Position numbers and translations under genes: made by a program | In this document: in pieces, positions 1 to 7,568 of the stretch | How positions within the stretch are numbered: position 1 is the first letter of the stretch | Layout of the letters: each line of letters starts with the position of its first letter | The notes under the pieces: generated by a model | Told to the model about the DNA's origin: nothing | Seen by the model: the letters and a program-made list of their open reading frames with translations, nothing else | The model's database searches: none | NCBI RefSeq assembly: GCF_000422245.1 | Contig: NZ_ATHI01000005.1 | Span: 1 to 64,000 of the forward strand | Direction: 5' to 3' | Source: Alkalidesulfovibrio alkalitolerans DSM 16529 | GTDB taxonomy: Bacteria > Desulfobacterota > Desulfovibrionia > Desulfovibrionales > Desulfovibrionaceae | Length of the DNA stretch: 64,000 bases

Positions 1-54
1 CCACCACCACCACCACCACCAACGGCGCCCAACGACACCCCACACCAGGAGTAG
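1..54 (+). CDS. C-terminal end of an unidentified protein (cut by window edge)
   Basis: Frame 1 is open from the first base to a TAG at 52-54. It reads as seven prolines encoded by a run of CCA codons, then TAPNDTPHQE. A polyproline tail would suit a surface, tail or DNA-mobility protein, but nothing identifies the family. The CCA run could instead be a simple repeat in non-coding DNA. Only the stop codon and open frame support a gene. Confidence 0.3.
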   Translation, partial: PPPPPPPTAPNDTPHQE

Positions 55-57
55 TCA

Positions 58-197
58 GAAACCCCCTCTCACGGGCGGTTTTGCCCTCTAGAATCGTTCC
101 TCCTCACCTTTGTCTACCAGACCTCGCTAGGAGTAAACAGGCGGTCGAATTTTGGCGGAAAAATCCGTTGGGGTTCCCGAAATCGCCCCGCGCTCGT
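58..197 (+). repeat. Degenerate direct repeat, copy 1
   Basis: About 140 bases resemble 642-795. The best-conserved block begins CCCCCTCTCACGG, continues with a CCTCTAG-ATCGTTCC segment, and is followed after about 30 bases by a second block containing CAGGCG, AAAATTC-like and CCCGAAA-CGCC segments. Both copies sit just upstream of a gene or gene-like stretch in the mobile region. Function is unknown: duplicated regulatory or packaging DNA, or decayed coding sequence, would fit. Confidence 0.5.
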
Positions 198-294
198 CAG
201 CCATTGAAGCACTCCGTAAACTCGTTACCATGCCGAAGGTGATCGCTCCACTTGGCCGCCCCAAAAATCCCAAACACCCTCAACAAGGAGAAAG

Positions 295-600
295 ATGAAC
301 AAAGAGAAAAACCCAAGTCCACTTGAGGCCATCCGCAGACATTGCGTTGATGGTTGCATGAATGGATACGCCCGTATGGTCACTAGCTGTACGGCCAAAG
401 ATTGTCCAAGCCATCGGGCGCGACATGGACACACCCCGAAAGACGACCAACCCTTTTCCGCCGTCCAAACTTGCCGAGAGCATTGCCTTCATTGTGTCGG
501 AGGTAGCCCTTCTGCGGCTCGGACCTGCCAACTCAAGACCTGCCAGCTTTACCCGTACCGGATGGGTAAGAACCCCAATCGAGCGAGGTCGGCGCATTAG
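295..600 (+). CDS. Cysteine-rich phage/prophage-type protein with duplicated four-Cys unit
   Basis: This 101-residue protein starts at an ATG preceded by AAGGAG. The second half (residues 60-95) matches the small prophage protein family recognised by Cys-x2-Cys-GGS, a Cys-x4-Cys pair and the ending LYPYRMGKNP. Cysteines lie at 64, 67, 78 and 83. The first half carries a similar set at 17, 21, 32 and 37 with the same Cys-x4-Cys spacing and a weaker RARHGHTP ending, so the unit appears tandemly duplicated. The cysteines probably bind zinc. Family members are found in phages and integrated elements but have no assigned function that I know of. It lies between the two copies of the degenerate repeat. 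Confidence 0.75.
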   Translation: MNKEKNPSPLEAIRRHCVDGCMNGYARMVTSCTAKDCPSHRARHGHTPKDDQPFSAVQTCREHCLHCVGGSPSAARTCQLKTCQLYPYRMGKNPNRARSAH

Positions 601-641
601 GTTGTAGAACGTGGGTATAAGGGGGGGGCCAGATTACGATT

Positions 642-795
642 CAAAACCCCCCTCTCACGGACGATTTTGGCCTCTAGGATCGTTCCTGGGGCAGTACCCC
701 TTACCTCGCCCTCTGTTCAAAGGATGCGTCAAACCAGGCGACAAAATTCCGGGGCAAATTTCTGAAGGGCTACCCGAAAACGCCTCGCGGCCAAA
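642..795 (+). repeat. Degenerate direct repeat, copy 2
   Basis: This is the second copy of the repeat at 58-197, with the CCCCCTCTCACGG block at about 646-660 and the second block around 736-790. The interval 601-842 contains no other gene I can support. A 97-codon open frame spans the repeat, but it lacks a convincing ribosome site and resembles no family. Confidence 0.5.
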
Positions 796-842
796 TTTTC
801 CCCGTGTACCCCCCTCGTTCCATCTTTTCAAAACCAAAGGGG

Positions 843-1514
843 CTACCCCATTCGTTCACAGACTTTGCGCACGTTCTCCGAAGACCAAGCCTTCCCGCTG
901 GTAGTTGTCACCCCTTGTTCGTTCAGGATGGCGGCAATCTCTTTGTAGGTTCGCCTCCCTTGCTTCGGACGTTTCCGGCGAAGTCTCTTGATCGTTCCCA
1001 GGACTTCCGGGGCTACCTCGGCCAAGGACTTGCGGCCCTCGCATTTACCCTCCCTATCCCTGACCGCCTCCCTGGCAGACCTGAGCTTCTTTACCAGCAA
1101 GCTACGCTCAAGCTCGGCGAACACGCCCTGAACCTGGACAAGAGCTTTCTTCATGGGATCGCCCATGATTGCGGCGGTAACGTCCTCTTCGGTCCTGGCC
1201 GATATGAGCTTGATTCCCTTGGACGCCAGGAAGATAGCAAGCTGTTCCTGAACCCGGTATTCCCTCGCTAGCCTATCCAGACCCTCTACCACGATCACGC
1301 GGACGCCGTTTCTCAGGATGGCGGATACCATGCTCTTGAAGGCTGGCCTTTCGGTTTCGTCCGTGGTCCCGGAGATACCCGCTTCCTCGAAGAACTCGAC
1401 AAGCTCCATACCGTGGCGCACGGCGTATTCCTCGATAGTTTCCCGCTGCCGTCTGAATCCGTCGCCCTCGATCTGGCCCCGGCCAGAAACCCGAAGATAC
1501 CCATACGCTTCCAC
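843..1514 (-). CDS. Serine recombinase (resolvase/invertase family)
   Basis: This 223-residue protein starts at GTG 1514 behind AGGGAGAAGG. The N-terminal 130-140 residues form a resolvase catalytic domain: YLRVSGRGQ holds the nucleophile serine near residue 10, VIVVEGLDRLAR is the conserved strand and helix with catalytic arginines, and FAELERSLL leads into the long helix. Residues 170-223 (YKEIAAILNEQGV, then WSSENVRKV) form a helix-turn-helix typical of these enzymes. The size matches small resolvases/invertases, not the large serine integrases, so it more likely resolves multimers or inverts DNA than integrates the element. Inverted copies of CCGAATAGTT upstream (1529-1538 and 1648-1657) are candidate recombination or autoregulatory sites. 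Confidence 0.88.
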   Translation of the reverse strand: MEAYGYLRVSGRGQIEGDGFRRQRETIEEYAVRHGMELVEFFEEAGISGTTDETERPAFKSMVSAILRNGVRVIVVEGLDRLAREYRVQEQLAIFLASKGIKLISARTEEDVTAAIMGDPMKKALVQVQGVFAELERSLLVKKLRSAREAVRDREGKCEGRKSLAEVAPEVLGTIKRLRRKRPKQGRRTYKEIAAILNEQGVTTTSGKAWSSENVRKVCERMG

Positions 1515-1639
1515 GTCCTTCTCCCTTCAAAACTATTCGGCTTTAAGCTAGTGATAGCAAGGGCTGAGGGGTAAAGTCAAGGACAGTATCTAAAGAAATT
1601 GTCCTGTTGAAGGCCGTAAGCTGGAACATCCTGTCAACT

Positions 1640-1660
1640 ACCAACTACCGAATAGTTGGT
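1640..1660. promoter_or_regulatory. Palindromic operator or recombinase subsite
   Basis: ACCAACTA and TAGTTGGT (1640-1647 and 1653-1660) form a perfect 8-base palindrome around CCGAA. The right half extends to CCGAATAGTT, whose inverted copy AACTATTCGG is at 1529-1538, next to the recombinase start. The arrangement suits either a resolvase site or a repressor operator in front of the rightward promoter at 1675. The binding protein is not known. Confidence 0.5.
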
Positions 1661-1674
1661 ATATTAAATTTTCA

Positions 1675-1702
1675 TTGACAGTCCGAAGTTCCGTGCTACA
1701 AG
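1675..1702 (+). promoter_or_regulatory. Probable sigma-70 promoter
   Basis: A perfect TTGACA at 1675-1680 is followed 16 bases later by TACAAG at 1697-1702. It lies just downstream of the palindrome at 1640-1660 and 40 bases before the gene at 1743. Confidence 0.5.
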
Positions 1703-1742
1703 GGGAGAGTGGTAAAACCATTCAACACAAAGGACTACGCTC

Positions 1743-2015
1743 ATGGGACACAAAGTCGGGGGCATTCATGTGATTATGGAGCACGGGCATGACGTTCGGG
1801 AGTTCGGTATTGAGCGGGAACAGAACACCCTACTTATGAAGACAGGCAAGCACAACGAAGGCGGGTTGAGGTTCTTCCCTATCGCTCACCTAACCCCGGA
1901 AGCACAGCAGCGTCTCGAATCCATCCACGGGCAGTTTGTCACTTTGCTACAGGAAGCGGCAGGGTTGATCTATGCTACTCCGCTCCATGAGCACGAGATA
2001 CGCCAGGAGACATAA
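1743..2015 (+). CDS. Hypothetical 90-residue protein
   Basis: I do not recognise this family. It begins at an ATG with AAAGGA seven bases upstream and a good promoter at 1675, so it is probably real. The protein is soluble, with several histidines near the start (GIHVIMEHGHDVREFGIER) and a helical C-terminal half (LTPEAQQRLESIHGQFVTLL). No cysteine motif, signal peptide or membrane segment is visible. A hairpin with a T-run follows at 2021-2076. The context is the mobile region, between the recombinase and the polymerase-like gene. Confidence 0.6.
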   Translation: MGHKVGGIHVIMEHGHDVREFGIEREQNTLLMKTGKHNEGGLRFFPIAHLTPEAQQRLESIHGQFVTLLQEAAGLIYATPLHEHEIRQET

Positions 2016-2020
2016 CCAGC

Positions 2021-2076
2021 GGAAGGTAAGTGTTCACGGGCTGGCTCGGTCGGGCTGGCCCTTCCTTTGTTTTTTC
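2021..2076 (+). terminator. Probable rho-independent terminator
   Basis: GGAAGG (2021-2026) pairs with CCTTCC (2060-2065) around a GC-rich inner stem, followed by TTTGTTTTTT. It closes the gene at 1743-2015. Confidence 0.5.
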
Positions 2077-2094
2077 GGACTAAAATGGTATGAT
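2067..2094 (+). promoter_or_regulatory. Possible promoter for the polymerase-like gene
   Basis: TTGTTT at 2067-2072 and TATGAT at 2089-2094 are 16 bases apart, and TGG before the second box makes an extended -10. The 260 bases from here to the start at 2361 hold no gene I can support, so the transcript would have a long leader. Confidence 0.4.
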
Positions 2095-2360
2095 ATATCG
2101 TTTTTTGCGCGTACCTGTTCGCTTTTCCTCGAAATTCATGCCCCGGCCTGTTAACACATATACCACATTGCAGGCGCGGCAGACTGCCTCCACTACTACC
2201 TCCCATTTCCGCCCCGACTGACGACATGCTAAGCTGCTTGAACTTCCAAGCTTGTCAGATAGGGACCACGATTGCTACACACTCCACGCGAGGCGATAAA
2301 TGAGCAGTAGCAATTCCAAATTCTCCACGGTCTTATAGAAAGGGAAGACCACTCGCCCGC

Positions 2361-3467
2361 ATGGGCTTCACTGCTCAACGATCAAGCGCCATTTTTTCGG
2401 GAATGAAAGCGTCAGGATTGGTAATGGAGTATGAAGCCCGCAAGCACTCCACTCCTTTCAATAGGAAAGCGTGGACCACTCCTACCTTTTGGACTGCAAC
2501 CCCGTCGCTTGTGAAGCTATGGGATTCAATGGGACTCATGCCGGAATGGTACAAGCGCGGCGCGGCGGCGGAAAGGATAATTCATGTCAGAAACCCTAAG
2601 ACAAAGCGTCCTCTCCCCCAGGGTCGCTTAGGTAAAGATGAGCAAGAGCACGGTCGCCGAATCCAAAAGGTGAATCAATTGCTCTGGATTAATCCCGTGA
2701 CTTTTGACATTGCGGCCATCCGGCAAGCCCCGGTAGCCGTCCAAGAGGCATTCGACCACCTGGGTAGAAAGGAACTTGACCGCACCAGAACCACCCTTTT
2801 CCGCTCCTTCTCAGGCGACAAGCAGCATGGCGGAAGGTTCTTCGGTCATCGCCTTCAGGATTTCCCGAAAGCCTTGCGTCGGGGAGAATACGTCAGGTTT
2901 GGGGGTGAACCCATCGCCGAACTTGACTTCAAGAGCTTCAATGTATCGCTCCTGTACGCGCTCAAGGGGCTTGATATACCGCCTCCATCTTTCGACCCGT
3001 ACACCTGGGATGGATGCCCGGTGGAACGACAGACGGTTAAGCGCCTCGTCAATACGGCGCTGAACTGCAACACCCGACATTCCACCATACTAGCCACTCG
3101 GAGCGAGTTACAGAAGACGAAGCGTTACTCATCTCTAAGCGGTCAAAACTACTCCGTATATGACAACGCCGCTGATGATACTCCTTACGCAGTGCTCGAA
3201 GAATGCCTTGACAAGGCCCTTTCCAATCTCCCGAATGAAGTTCAGGAATTCTTCTTCACTGGATTTGGGACACGGGCGATGTGGTACGAGAGCGAAATTG
3301 CATTCAAGGTCATGGACAAAATGGTGAGCGATGGCTTGCCAATCATTCCGATACACGACGGCTTCGTTTGCCAGGAGCGCCACAAGGATCAGCTTTGGGA
3401 ACACATGAAAGCCTCAAGTGCCGAGGTACTAAATGGAGCGGTCATCACTGTCCAGATCGCAGCCTAG
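2361..3467 (+). CDS. Small protein with family-A DNA polymerase-like active-site motifs
   Basis: This 368-residue protein shows three ordered motifs of the polymerase I palm. Motif A is ELDFKSFNVSLLYA around Asp189, where a metal-binding Asp precedes a residue run ending in LLYA. A motif-B-like RQTVKRLVNTALN lies at 223-235. Motif C is IPIHDGFV with His332-Asp333, preceded by the helix YESEIAFKVMDKMVSDG. There is no exonuclease domain, and at this length it is far smaller than Pol I (about 900 residues). Similar short proteins occur on plasmids and mobile elements, usually unnamed. A replication or repair role for the element is inferred. The start is uncertain because AAAGGGAAG lies rather far upstream. 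ATG 2403 is an alternative. Low G+C relative to the chromosome supports transfer. Confidence 0.6.
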   Translation: MGFTAQRSSAIFSGMKASGLVMEYEARKHSTPFNRKAWTTPTFWTATPSLVKLWDSMGLMPEWYKRGAAAERIIHVRNPKTKRPLPQGRLGKDEQEHGRRIQKVNQLLWINPVTFDIAAIRQAPVAVQEAFDHLGRKELDRTRTTLFRSFSGDKQHGGRFFGHRLQDFPKALRRGEYVRFGGEPIAELDFKSFNVSLLYALKGLDIPPPSFDPYTWDGCPVERQTVKRLVNTALNCNTRHSTILATRSELQKTKRYSSLSGQNYSVYDNAADDTPYAVLEECLDKALSNLPNEVQEFFFTGFGTRAMWYESEIAFKVMDKMVSDGLPIIPIHDGFVCQERHKDQLWEHMKASSAEVLNGAVITVQIAA

Positions 3468-3889
3468 CCGGGGCGGGTTACAGCTATACCCATTACCTTC
3501 CATGTGGTATGTGGGGAGGTAGTTCAGGTAGTATTGAACCCTCCGATATTCTCATAGATAGTATCAAAAAATGTCAGCATAGCCCTACTCCCACAAGGGC
3601 TAAGAGCCAGTCGATACAGCGCCGGGATATATCGAAACCGAGTCCCTTCCCATCCTCAAAGGCTCGACGGTTTGACAGCCGCCCTGCAAATTGGCCGGAT
3701 TTCGAAACGATATTGAAGGCTCTCCCTCAATGGGTTATGAGACGAAGAACAGGGCGGATTTGACTGTCACACCCTGGTCACACCGGCTCTCACAGGTCGG
3801 CAGGTTCTTTGATTCAGGCAGTGATAACTACCCAAGATGCTAGGATTATTCCAAGCGAATCTTCCGCCGGACCTTGCTTCAGCCACAGG
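3468..3889. other. Gene-free stretch at the end of the integrated element
   Basis: I see no supportable gene here. AGCCCT and AGGGCT near 3580-3602 can form a short hairpin but have no good T-run. Open frames lack ribosome sites and family resemblance. Confidence 0.5.
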
Positions 3890-3934
3890 ACTACGAATCC
3901 GTTGGTCGCACGTTCGAATCGTGCCGGGCGCGCC
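3890..3934 (+). other. tRNA-Arg(ACG) 3' fragment, probable attachment site (att)
   Basis: The sequence runs from an anticodon loop CTACGAA (anticodon ACG) through the variable region, a perfect T-arm (GCACG-TTCGAAT-CGTGC), the acceptor 3' strand CGGGCGC and a terminal GCCA. The 30-40 bases upstream contain no D-arm or matching acceptor 5' strand (GCGCCCG would be needed), so this is not a whole tRNA. A 3' tRNA remnant starting in the anticodon loop is the usual duplicated core of an integrative element. With this orientation the element lies to the left, and the intact tRNA should lie beyond the left edge of the window. Confidence 0.75.
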
Positions 3935-3940
3935 AAATTT

Positions 3941-3975
3941 AAGAGGGATATCAGTCAAATAGGCTGGTATCCCTC
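3941..3975 (+). terminator. Hairpin following the tRNA fragment
   Basis: AGAGGGATATCAG (3941-3953) pairs with CTGGTATCCCTCT (3963-3975), 13 pairs with one G-U. It begins six bases after the tRNA CCA and is probably the original terminator or processing hairpin of the tRNA gene. That supports chromosomal sequence to the right of the att site. Confidence 0.6.
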
Positions 3976-4597
3976 TCTGCATTGGTGGCGCGGAAAGTCA
4001 CTCCGCCGTGTGCCGCATTTTTGTCACATCCACCGCCATCACTCCTGAATCATTAGCAATTAGCAAAAGAGCGGTCGATGCCTTCGGGAAGAGAAAATCG
4101 GCGGCGAGTATACACTATTTACACACCCCATAAACCTCTTAACTCCTTGCAAAAGCAACTTTAAGTCTTGGAATTGTCAAGCCAGCCTCCCAAGGGCAAA
4201 TACAAAGTTTCCGACGGGGGTGCGTACTGTCGGCTAGCTAAGTTTTCGGACGACGCCCCGGCTTGTTCCATTCAATTTGAGGGACACCACGCCAAACTCT
4301 CATCAATTTCATCCCGCACGGCCTGCCTTGTCAAATCGCTGTCTCGCCGCAACCACCTTCCGCACTTCCTGGCGGCACCTCCACCACCCGCCACCCATTC
4401 CCAGATATCTGGCACCGCGTCTTGCCAAAAATGAGTCAACCGCGCTTGGAATGATTGCACTTTTGTAAAACTTCGCGCGGCCCACTCATTGAAATGCTTG
4501 ACTTTTTCGCTGGTATGCTTTGTGCTCCCGCCCTGACCTCGTCGCCGCCGGAACGCACGCGCGGCGACGTCCATTTTCAAGGAAAGGTATCGACCGC
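3976..4597. other. Gene-free stretch upstream of the TRAP operon
   Basis: About 620 bases hold no gene I can support. The composition is intermediate between the element and the chromosome. Near its right end are a candidate promoter (4489-4519) and a perfect 9-base hairpin, CGTCGCCGC at 4540-4548 with GCGGCGACG at 4561-4569, in the leader of the transporter operon. A sigma-54-like TGGCAC followed by TTGC near 4411-4427 has one base too many between GG and GC. Confidence 0.5.
4489..4519 (+). promoter_or_regulatory. Possible promoter of the TRAP operon
   Basis: TTGAAA at 4489-4494 and TATGCT at 4514-4519 with a TGG extension of the -10. The 19-base spacer is long, so the extended -10 would have to compensate. 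The hairpin at 4540-4569 lies in the untranslated leader. Confidence 0.35.
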
Positions 4598-5140
4598 ATG
4601 ACACATGACAACGGCTCCGGACATTCGCCGCTCGCCAGCGCGGTCGAACGGTTCGGGTACCGCCTCAACTGGCTGCTCGAACGAGTCTGCGCCCTACTCG
4701 TGGCGGCCATGATCGGCATCGTCTGGTTCGGCGTCGTGGAACGCTACTACCTGCACTGGGGCATGACCTGGGCCGAGGAGCTGGCCCGCTACGTGATGAT
4801 CTGGGCCGCGCTCCTGGCCGTGCCGGTGTGCGCCTACCGCCGCGAGCACATCGGCCTGGACATCCTCTTCTCGCGCTTTCCCATCTCCTGGCAGCCAGGG
4901 CTCAGGCTCACCCTCGACCTGCTCGGCCTGGCCTTCTTCGTCTTCATGGCCTACTACGGCATCGAAATGGCCCGCCAGGGCGCGGGCCAGTTCGCCACTA
5001 TCTTCGGCATGACCATGCTCGTGCCGTTTCTTTCCGTGCCGGTCTCCTGCGGGCTCACGGCCATGCAGATCGTCGTCTGCATGGTGCGCGACGGCGCGCG
5101 CATAACGCCTCTCTTCATCGAGAAGGAGGCGCGCCAGTGA
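4598..5140 (+). CDS. TRAP transporter small membrane subunit (DctQ family)
   Basis: This 180-residue protein has four hydrophobic segments, roughly residues 29-49, 66-84, 103-125 and 146-168, the DctQ layout. The short motif WAEELARYVMIW after the second region is typical of the family. It pairs with the large subunit in the inner membrane and, with the periplasmic binding protein, drives Na+-dependent solute uptake. The start ATG 4598 follows AAGGAAAGG. The stop overlaps the GTG start of the next gene, so translation is coupled. The gene order Q-M-P followed by amino-acid-degrading enzymes suggests an amino-acid-derived substrate. Confidence 0.9.
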   Translation: MTHDNGSGHSPLASAVERFGYRLNWLLERVCALLVAAMIGIVWFGVVERYYLHWGMTWAEELARYVMIWAALLAVPVCAYRREHIGLDILFSRFPISWQPGLRLTLDLLGLAFFVFMAYYGIEMARQGAGQFATIFGMTMLVPFLSVPVSCGLTAMQIVVCMVRDGARITPLFIEKEARQ

Positions 5141-6420
5141 CCTTCGTCGTCATCACTTTCTTCGGCCTGATGCTCCTGGGCGTGCCCATCGGCTTCGTGC
5201 TCGGCATGGCCGGGGTCGTGGGCCTGACCCAGATCGGCGGGACGAGCTTTCTGGCCATGGCCCCCAAGCGCTTCTTCGAGGGCTTGGACATGTTCACCTT
5301 CATGGCCATGCCCTTCTTCATCCTCGCGGGCGAGATCATGAACCGCGTGGGCATGACCCAGCGCCTGGCCAACTTCGCTGACGCCCTGGTCGGCTACCTG
5401 CGCGGCGGCCTGGCCCACTCCAACATGATCGCCTCGGTACTCTTCGCGGGCATGACCGGCGCGGCCGTCTCGGACGCCGCCGCCTTCGGCAACACCCTGG
5501 TTCCGGCCATGGTCAAGCAGGGCTACAAGCGCCCCTTCGCCTGCGCGGTCACGGCCGCGGGCTCGATCATCGGCCCCACCATCCCGCCCTCCAACCTGAT
5601 GGTCATTTACGGGTCGCTGGCGGGCGTCTCCATCGCCGGACTCTTTGCGGCCGGAATCCTGCCCGGCCTGCTCATCTGCCTGTTCTGCATGGCCCTGATC
5701 GCGGCCATGGGCCGCAGGCTGGGCCTGCCCAAGAGCCAGTCCGGGCCGAGCCTTTCCCTGATCCTTAGGAACTTCAAGGGCGCGATCATCGCCCTGGTCA
5801 TGCCCGCCATCATCCTGGGCGGCATCCTCGGCGGCATCGTCACGCCCACGGAGGCCGCGTCCATCGCCGTGTTCTACGCCCTGTTCATCGGCGTGGTCGT
5901 GGAGCGCAACCTGCGCATGCACGACATGGTCCAGATGCTCATGCGCACGGCGCGCATCACGGGCGTGGTCTTCCTGATCATCGCCTCGGCCTCGATCCTG
6001 AGCTGGTGGATGACCTTCATGCAGATCCCGCAGCAGATCGCGGATCTCTTCCTCTCGATCTCGCACGAGCCGTGGGTCATCAAATCGCTCATCCTGGCGC
6101 TGCTCATCTGCGTGGGCATGTTCATGGACATCAACGCCGCGCTGATCATCCTCACGCCGGTCCTGGGCACGCTGACCATGGCCATCGGCATGCACCCCGT
6201 GCACGCGGGCCTGATGATCGTGCTGACGCTGAACATATCATTGATGACGCCGCCCGTGGGGGCCTGCCTCTTCGTGCTCTCCTCGGTCACGGGCGAGTCC
6301 ATAGAGCGCATATCCAAGGCCTTGCTGCCGTTCATAGCCGTGCAGGTGCTGATCCTGATCCTGCTCACCTACTGGGACGGACTGGCCATGTTCTTCCCCC
6401 GGCTGTTGCTCGGCATGTGA
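5137..6420 (+). CDS. TRAP transporter large permease subunit (DctM family)
   Basis: This 427-residue, very hydrophobic protein has about twelve membrane segments, the usual DctM length. Characteristic stretches include MPFFILAGEIMNRVGMTQRL, the SNMIASVLFAGMTGAAVSDA loop and IGPTIPPSNLMVIYG. It starts at GTG 5137, which overlaps the previous stop (GTGA) behind GAAGGAGG. This is the transport channel that accepts substrate from the periplasmic binding protein encoded next. No damage is seen. Confidence 0.95.
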   Translation: MTFVVITFFGLMLLGVPIGFVLGMAGVVGLTQIGGTSFLAMAPKRFFEGLDMFTFMAMPFFILAGEIMNRVGMTQRLANFADALVGYLRGGLAHSNMIASVLFAGMTGAAVSDAAAFGNTLVPAMVKQGYKRPFACAVTAAGSIIGPTIPPSNLMVIYGSLAGVSIAGLFAAGILPGLLICLFCMALIAAMGRRLGLPKSQSGPSLSLILRNFKGAIIALVMPAIILGGILGGIVTPTEAASIAVFYALFIGVVVERNLRMHDMVQMLMRTARITGVVFLIIASASILSWWMTFMQIPQQIADLFLSISHEPWVIKSLILALLICVGMFMDINAALIILTPVLGTLTMAIGMHPVHAGLMIVLTLNISLMTPPVGACLFVLSSVTGESIERISKALLPFIAVQVLILILLTYWDGLAMFFPRLLLGM

Positions 6421-6461
6421 CCCGATACCGAACACGACAACCCTTTAAGGAGGCTTTGCTC

Positions 6462-7499
6462 ATGAAGACCCTGCTCAAGACCCTGACCGTGCTGGCGCTG
6501 TGCGCCTGCATCCTGCCCTTCGCGGCCGCCGACGCCTCGGCCGCCAAGGTGCTGAAGCTGCACCACCTGAACCAGGACGATCCCTTCGACAACTCCACCG
6601 GCGCCATGGCCACGGTCTTCAAGAACCTGGTCGAGGCCGGCACCAACGGCGCGGTCAAGGTCCAGACCTTCCCCAACGGCCAGCTCGGCAAGGACAACGA
6701 AGTCCTGCAGCAGGTGCGCGCGGGCATCATCCAGTCCGGCATCCACTCCGTGGGCGGCTTCGCCTCGCTCTACCCGATGATCGGCATCGTCGACGTGCCC
6801 TTCGCCTTCCCCAACATCGCCGTGACCTACTCCGTGTTCGACGGTCCCTTCGGCCAGAAGCTGGCCGCGGACATCGAGGCCAAGACCGGCATGAAGGTGC
6901 TGGGCTTCGGCGACTCGGGCGGCTTCTTCCAGCTCTCCAACTCCAAGCGCCCCATCAAGAGCCCCGAGGACATGAAGGGCCTGAAGATCCGCACCATGGG
7001 CCTTGATACCCACAAGAAGATCATCGAGACCATGGGCGGCCAGCCCACGGCCATCGCCTGGGCCGAGCTCTACACCGCGCTGCAGACCGGCGTGGCCGAC
7101 GGCCAGATGAACCCCATTCCCATCATCGCCTTCGCCAAGTTCAACGAAGTGCAGAAGTACCTGACCCTCACCGACCACCTCTTCGCCCCCTACGTGTGGG
7201 TGGTGAACAAGGACTTCTGGGCCAGCCTGACCGACGAGGAGAAGGTCATCGTGCAGGCCGCCGCCCGCTCGGCCATCGTGGCCGGCCGCGGCCTTGCCCG
7301 GGCCATCGAGGCCTCCGAGCGCGGCCTGCCCACGCTCTCCAAGAACATGCAGGTCAACGCCCTGACCGCCCAGGAGAAAGAGGTCTTCCGCCAGGCCACG
7401 CAGCCCACGCTGATCGCCTTCATCGAGCAGACTTACGGCCCCGAGGGCAAGGAGATGCTCGACGCCTTCCTGAAGGCCATCGAGGACGCCTCCAAGTAG
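6462..7499 (+). CDS. TRAP transporter periplasmic solute-binding protein (DctP family)
   Basis: This 345-residue protein has an N-terminal signal peptide (MKTLLKTLTVLALCACILPF, cleavage likely after ADASA). The mature part follows the DctP pattern, including KIRTMGLDTHKKIIETMGG with the conserved ligand-carboxylate-binding arginine and AELYTALQTGVADGQMNPI. It delivers the solute to the DctQM membrane pair. The ATG 6462 has AAGGAGG upstream. A strong terminator at 7513 follows, so the transporter genes may be expressed more highly than the enzymes downstream. The ligand cannot be read from sequence. A carboxylate-bearing compound is expected. Confidence 0.93.
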   Translation: MKTLLKTLTVLALCACILPFAAADASAAKVLKLHHLNQDDPFDNSTGAMATVFKNLVEAGTNGAVKVQTFPNGQLGKDNEVLQQVRAGIIQSGIHSVGGFASLYPMIGIVDVPFAFPNIAVTYSVFDGPFGQKLAADIEAKTGMKVLGFGDSGGFFQLSNSKRPIKSPEDMKGLKIRTMGLDTHKKIIETMGGQPTAIAWAELYTALQTGVADGQMNPIPIIAFAKFNEVQKYLTLTDHLFAPYVWVVNKDFWASLTDEEKVIVQAAARSAIVAGRGLARAIEASERGLPTLSKNMQVNALTAQEKEVFRQATQPTLIAFIEQTYGPEGKEMLDAFLKAIEDASK

Positions 7500-7512
7500 C
7501 ATGACGCGGCGC

Positions 7513-7553
7513 GCGGGCAGGGTGAACGCGCCCTGCCCGCGTCCGGATTTTTG
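7513..7553 (+). terminator. Terminator after dctP-type gene
   Basis: GCGGGCAGGG (7513-7522) pairs perfectly with CCCTGCCCGC (7531-7540), followed by GTCCGGATTTTT. It separates the transporter genes from the enzyme genes, or attenuates read-through. Confidence 0.75.
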
Positions 7554-7568
7554 GCAAGTTCCTTCCCC

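Noticed and set aside
1-20. CCA trinucleotide run as a possible CRISPR or microsatellite
   Set aside because: There are only seven units, no spacers, and it lies in an open frame ending in a stop. I found no CRISPR-like array anywhere in the window.
3767-3982. Minus-strand frame with a GTIRTCDQRIRSP-like stretch
   Set aside because: It is the antisense reading of the tRNA-Arg 3' fragment, a common false protein.
4411-4427. Sigma-54-like site upstream of the TRAP operon
   Set aside because: TGGCAC and TTGC are one base too far apart, so GG and GC would not be on the same helix face.
4954-6204. Long minus-strand frame rich in His and Asp opposite the DctM gene
   Set aside because: Antisense of a membrane protein gene in GC-rich DNA. 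Composition is not protein-like.
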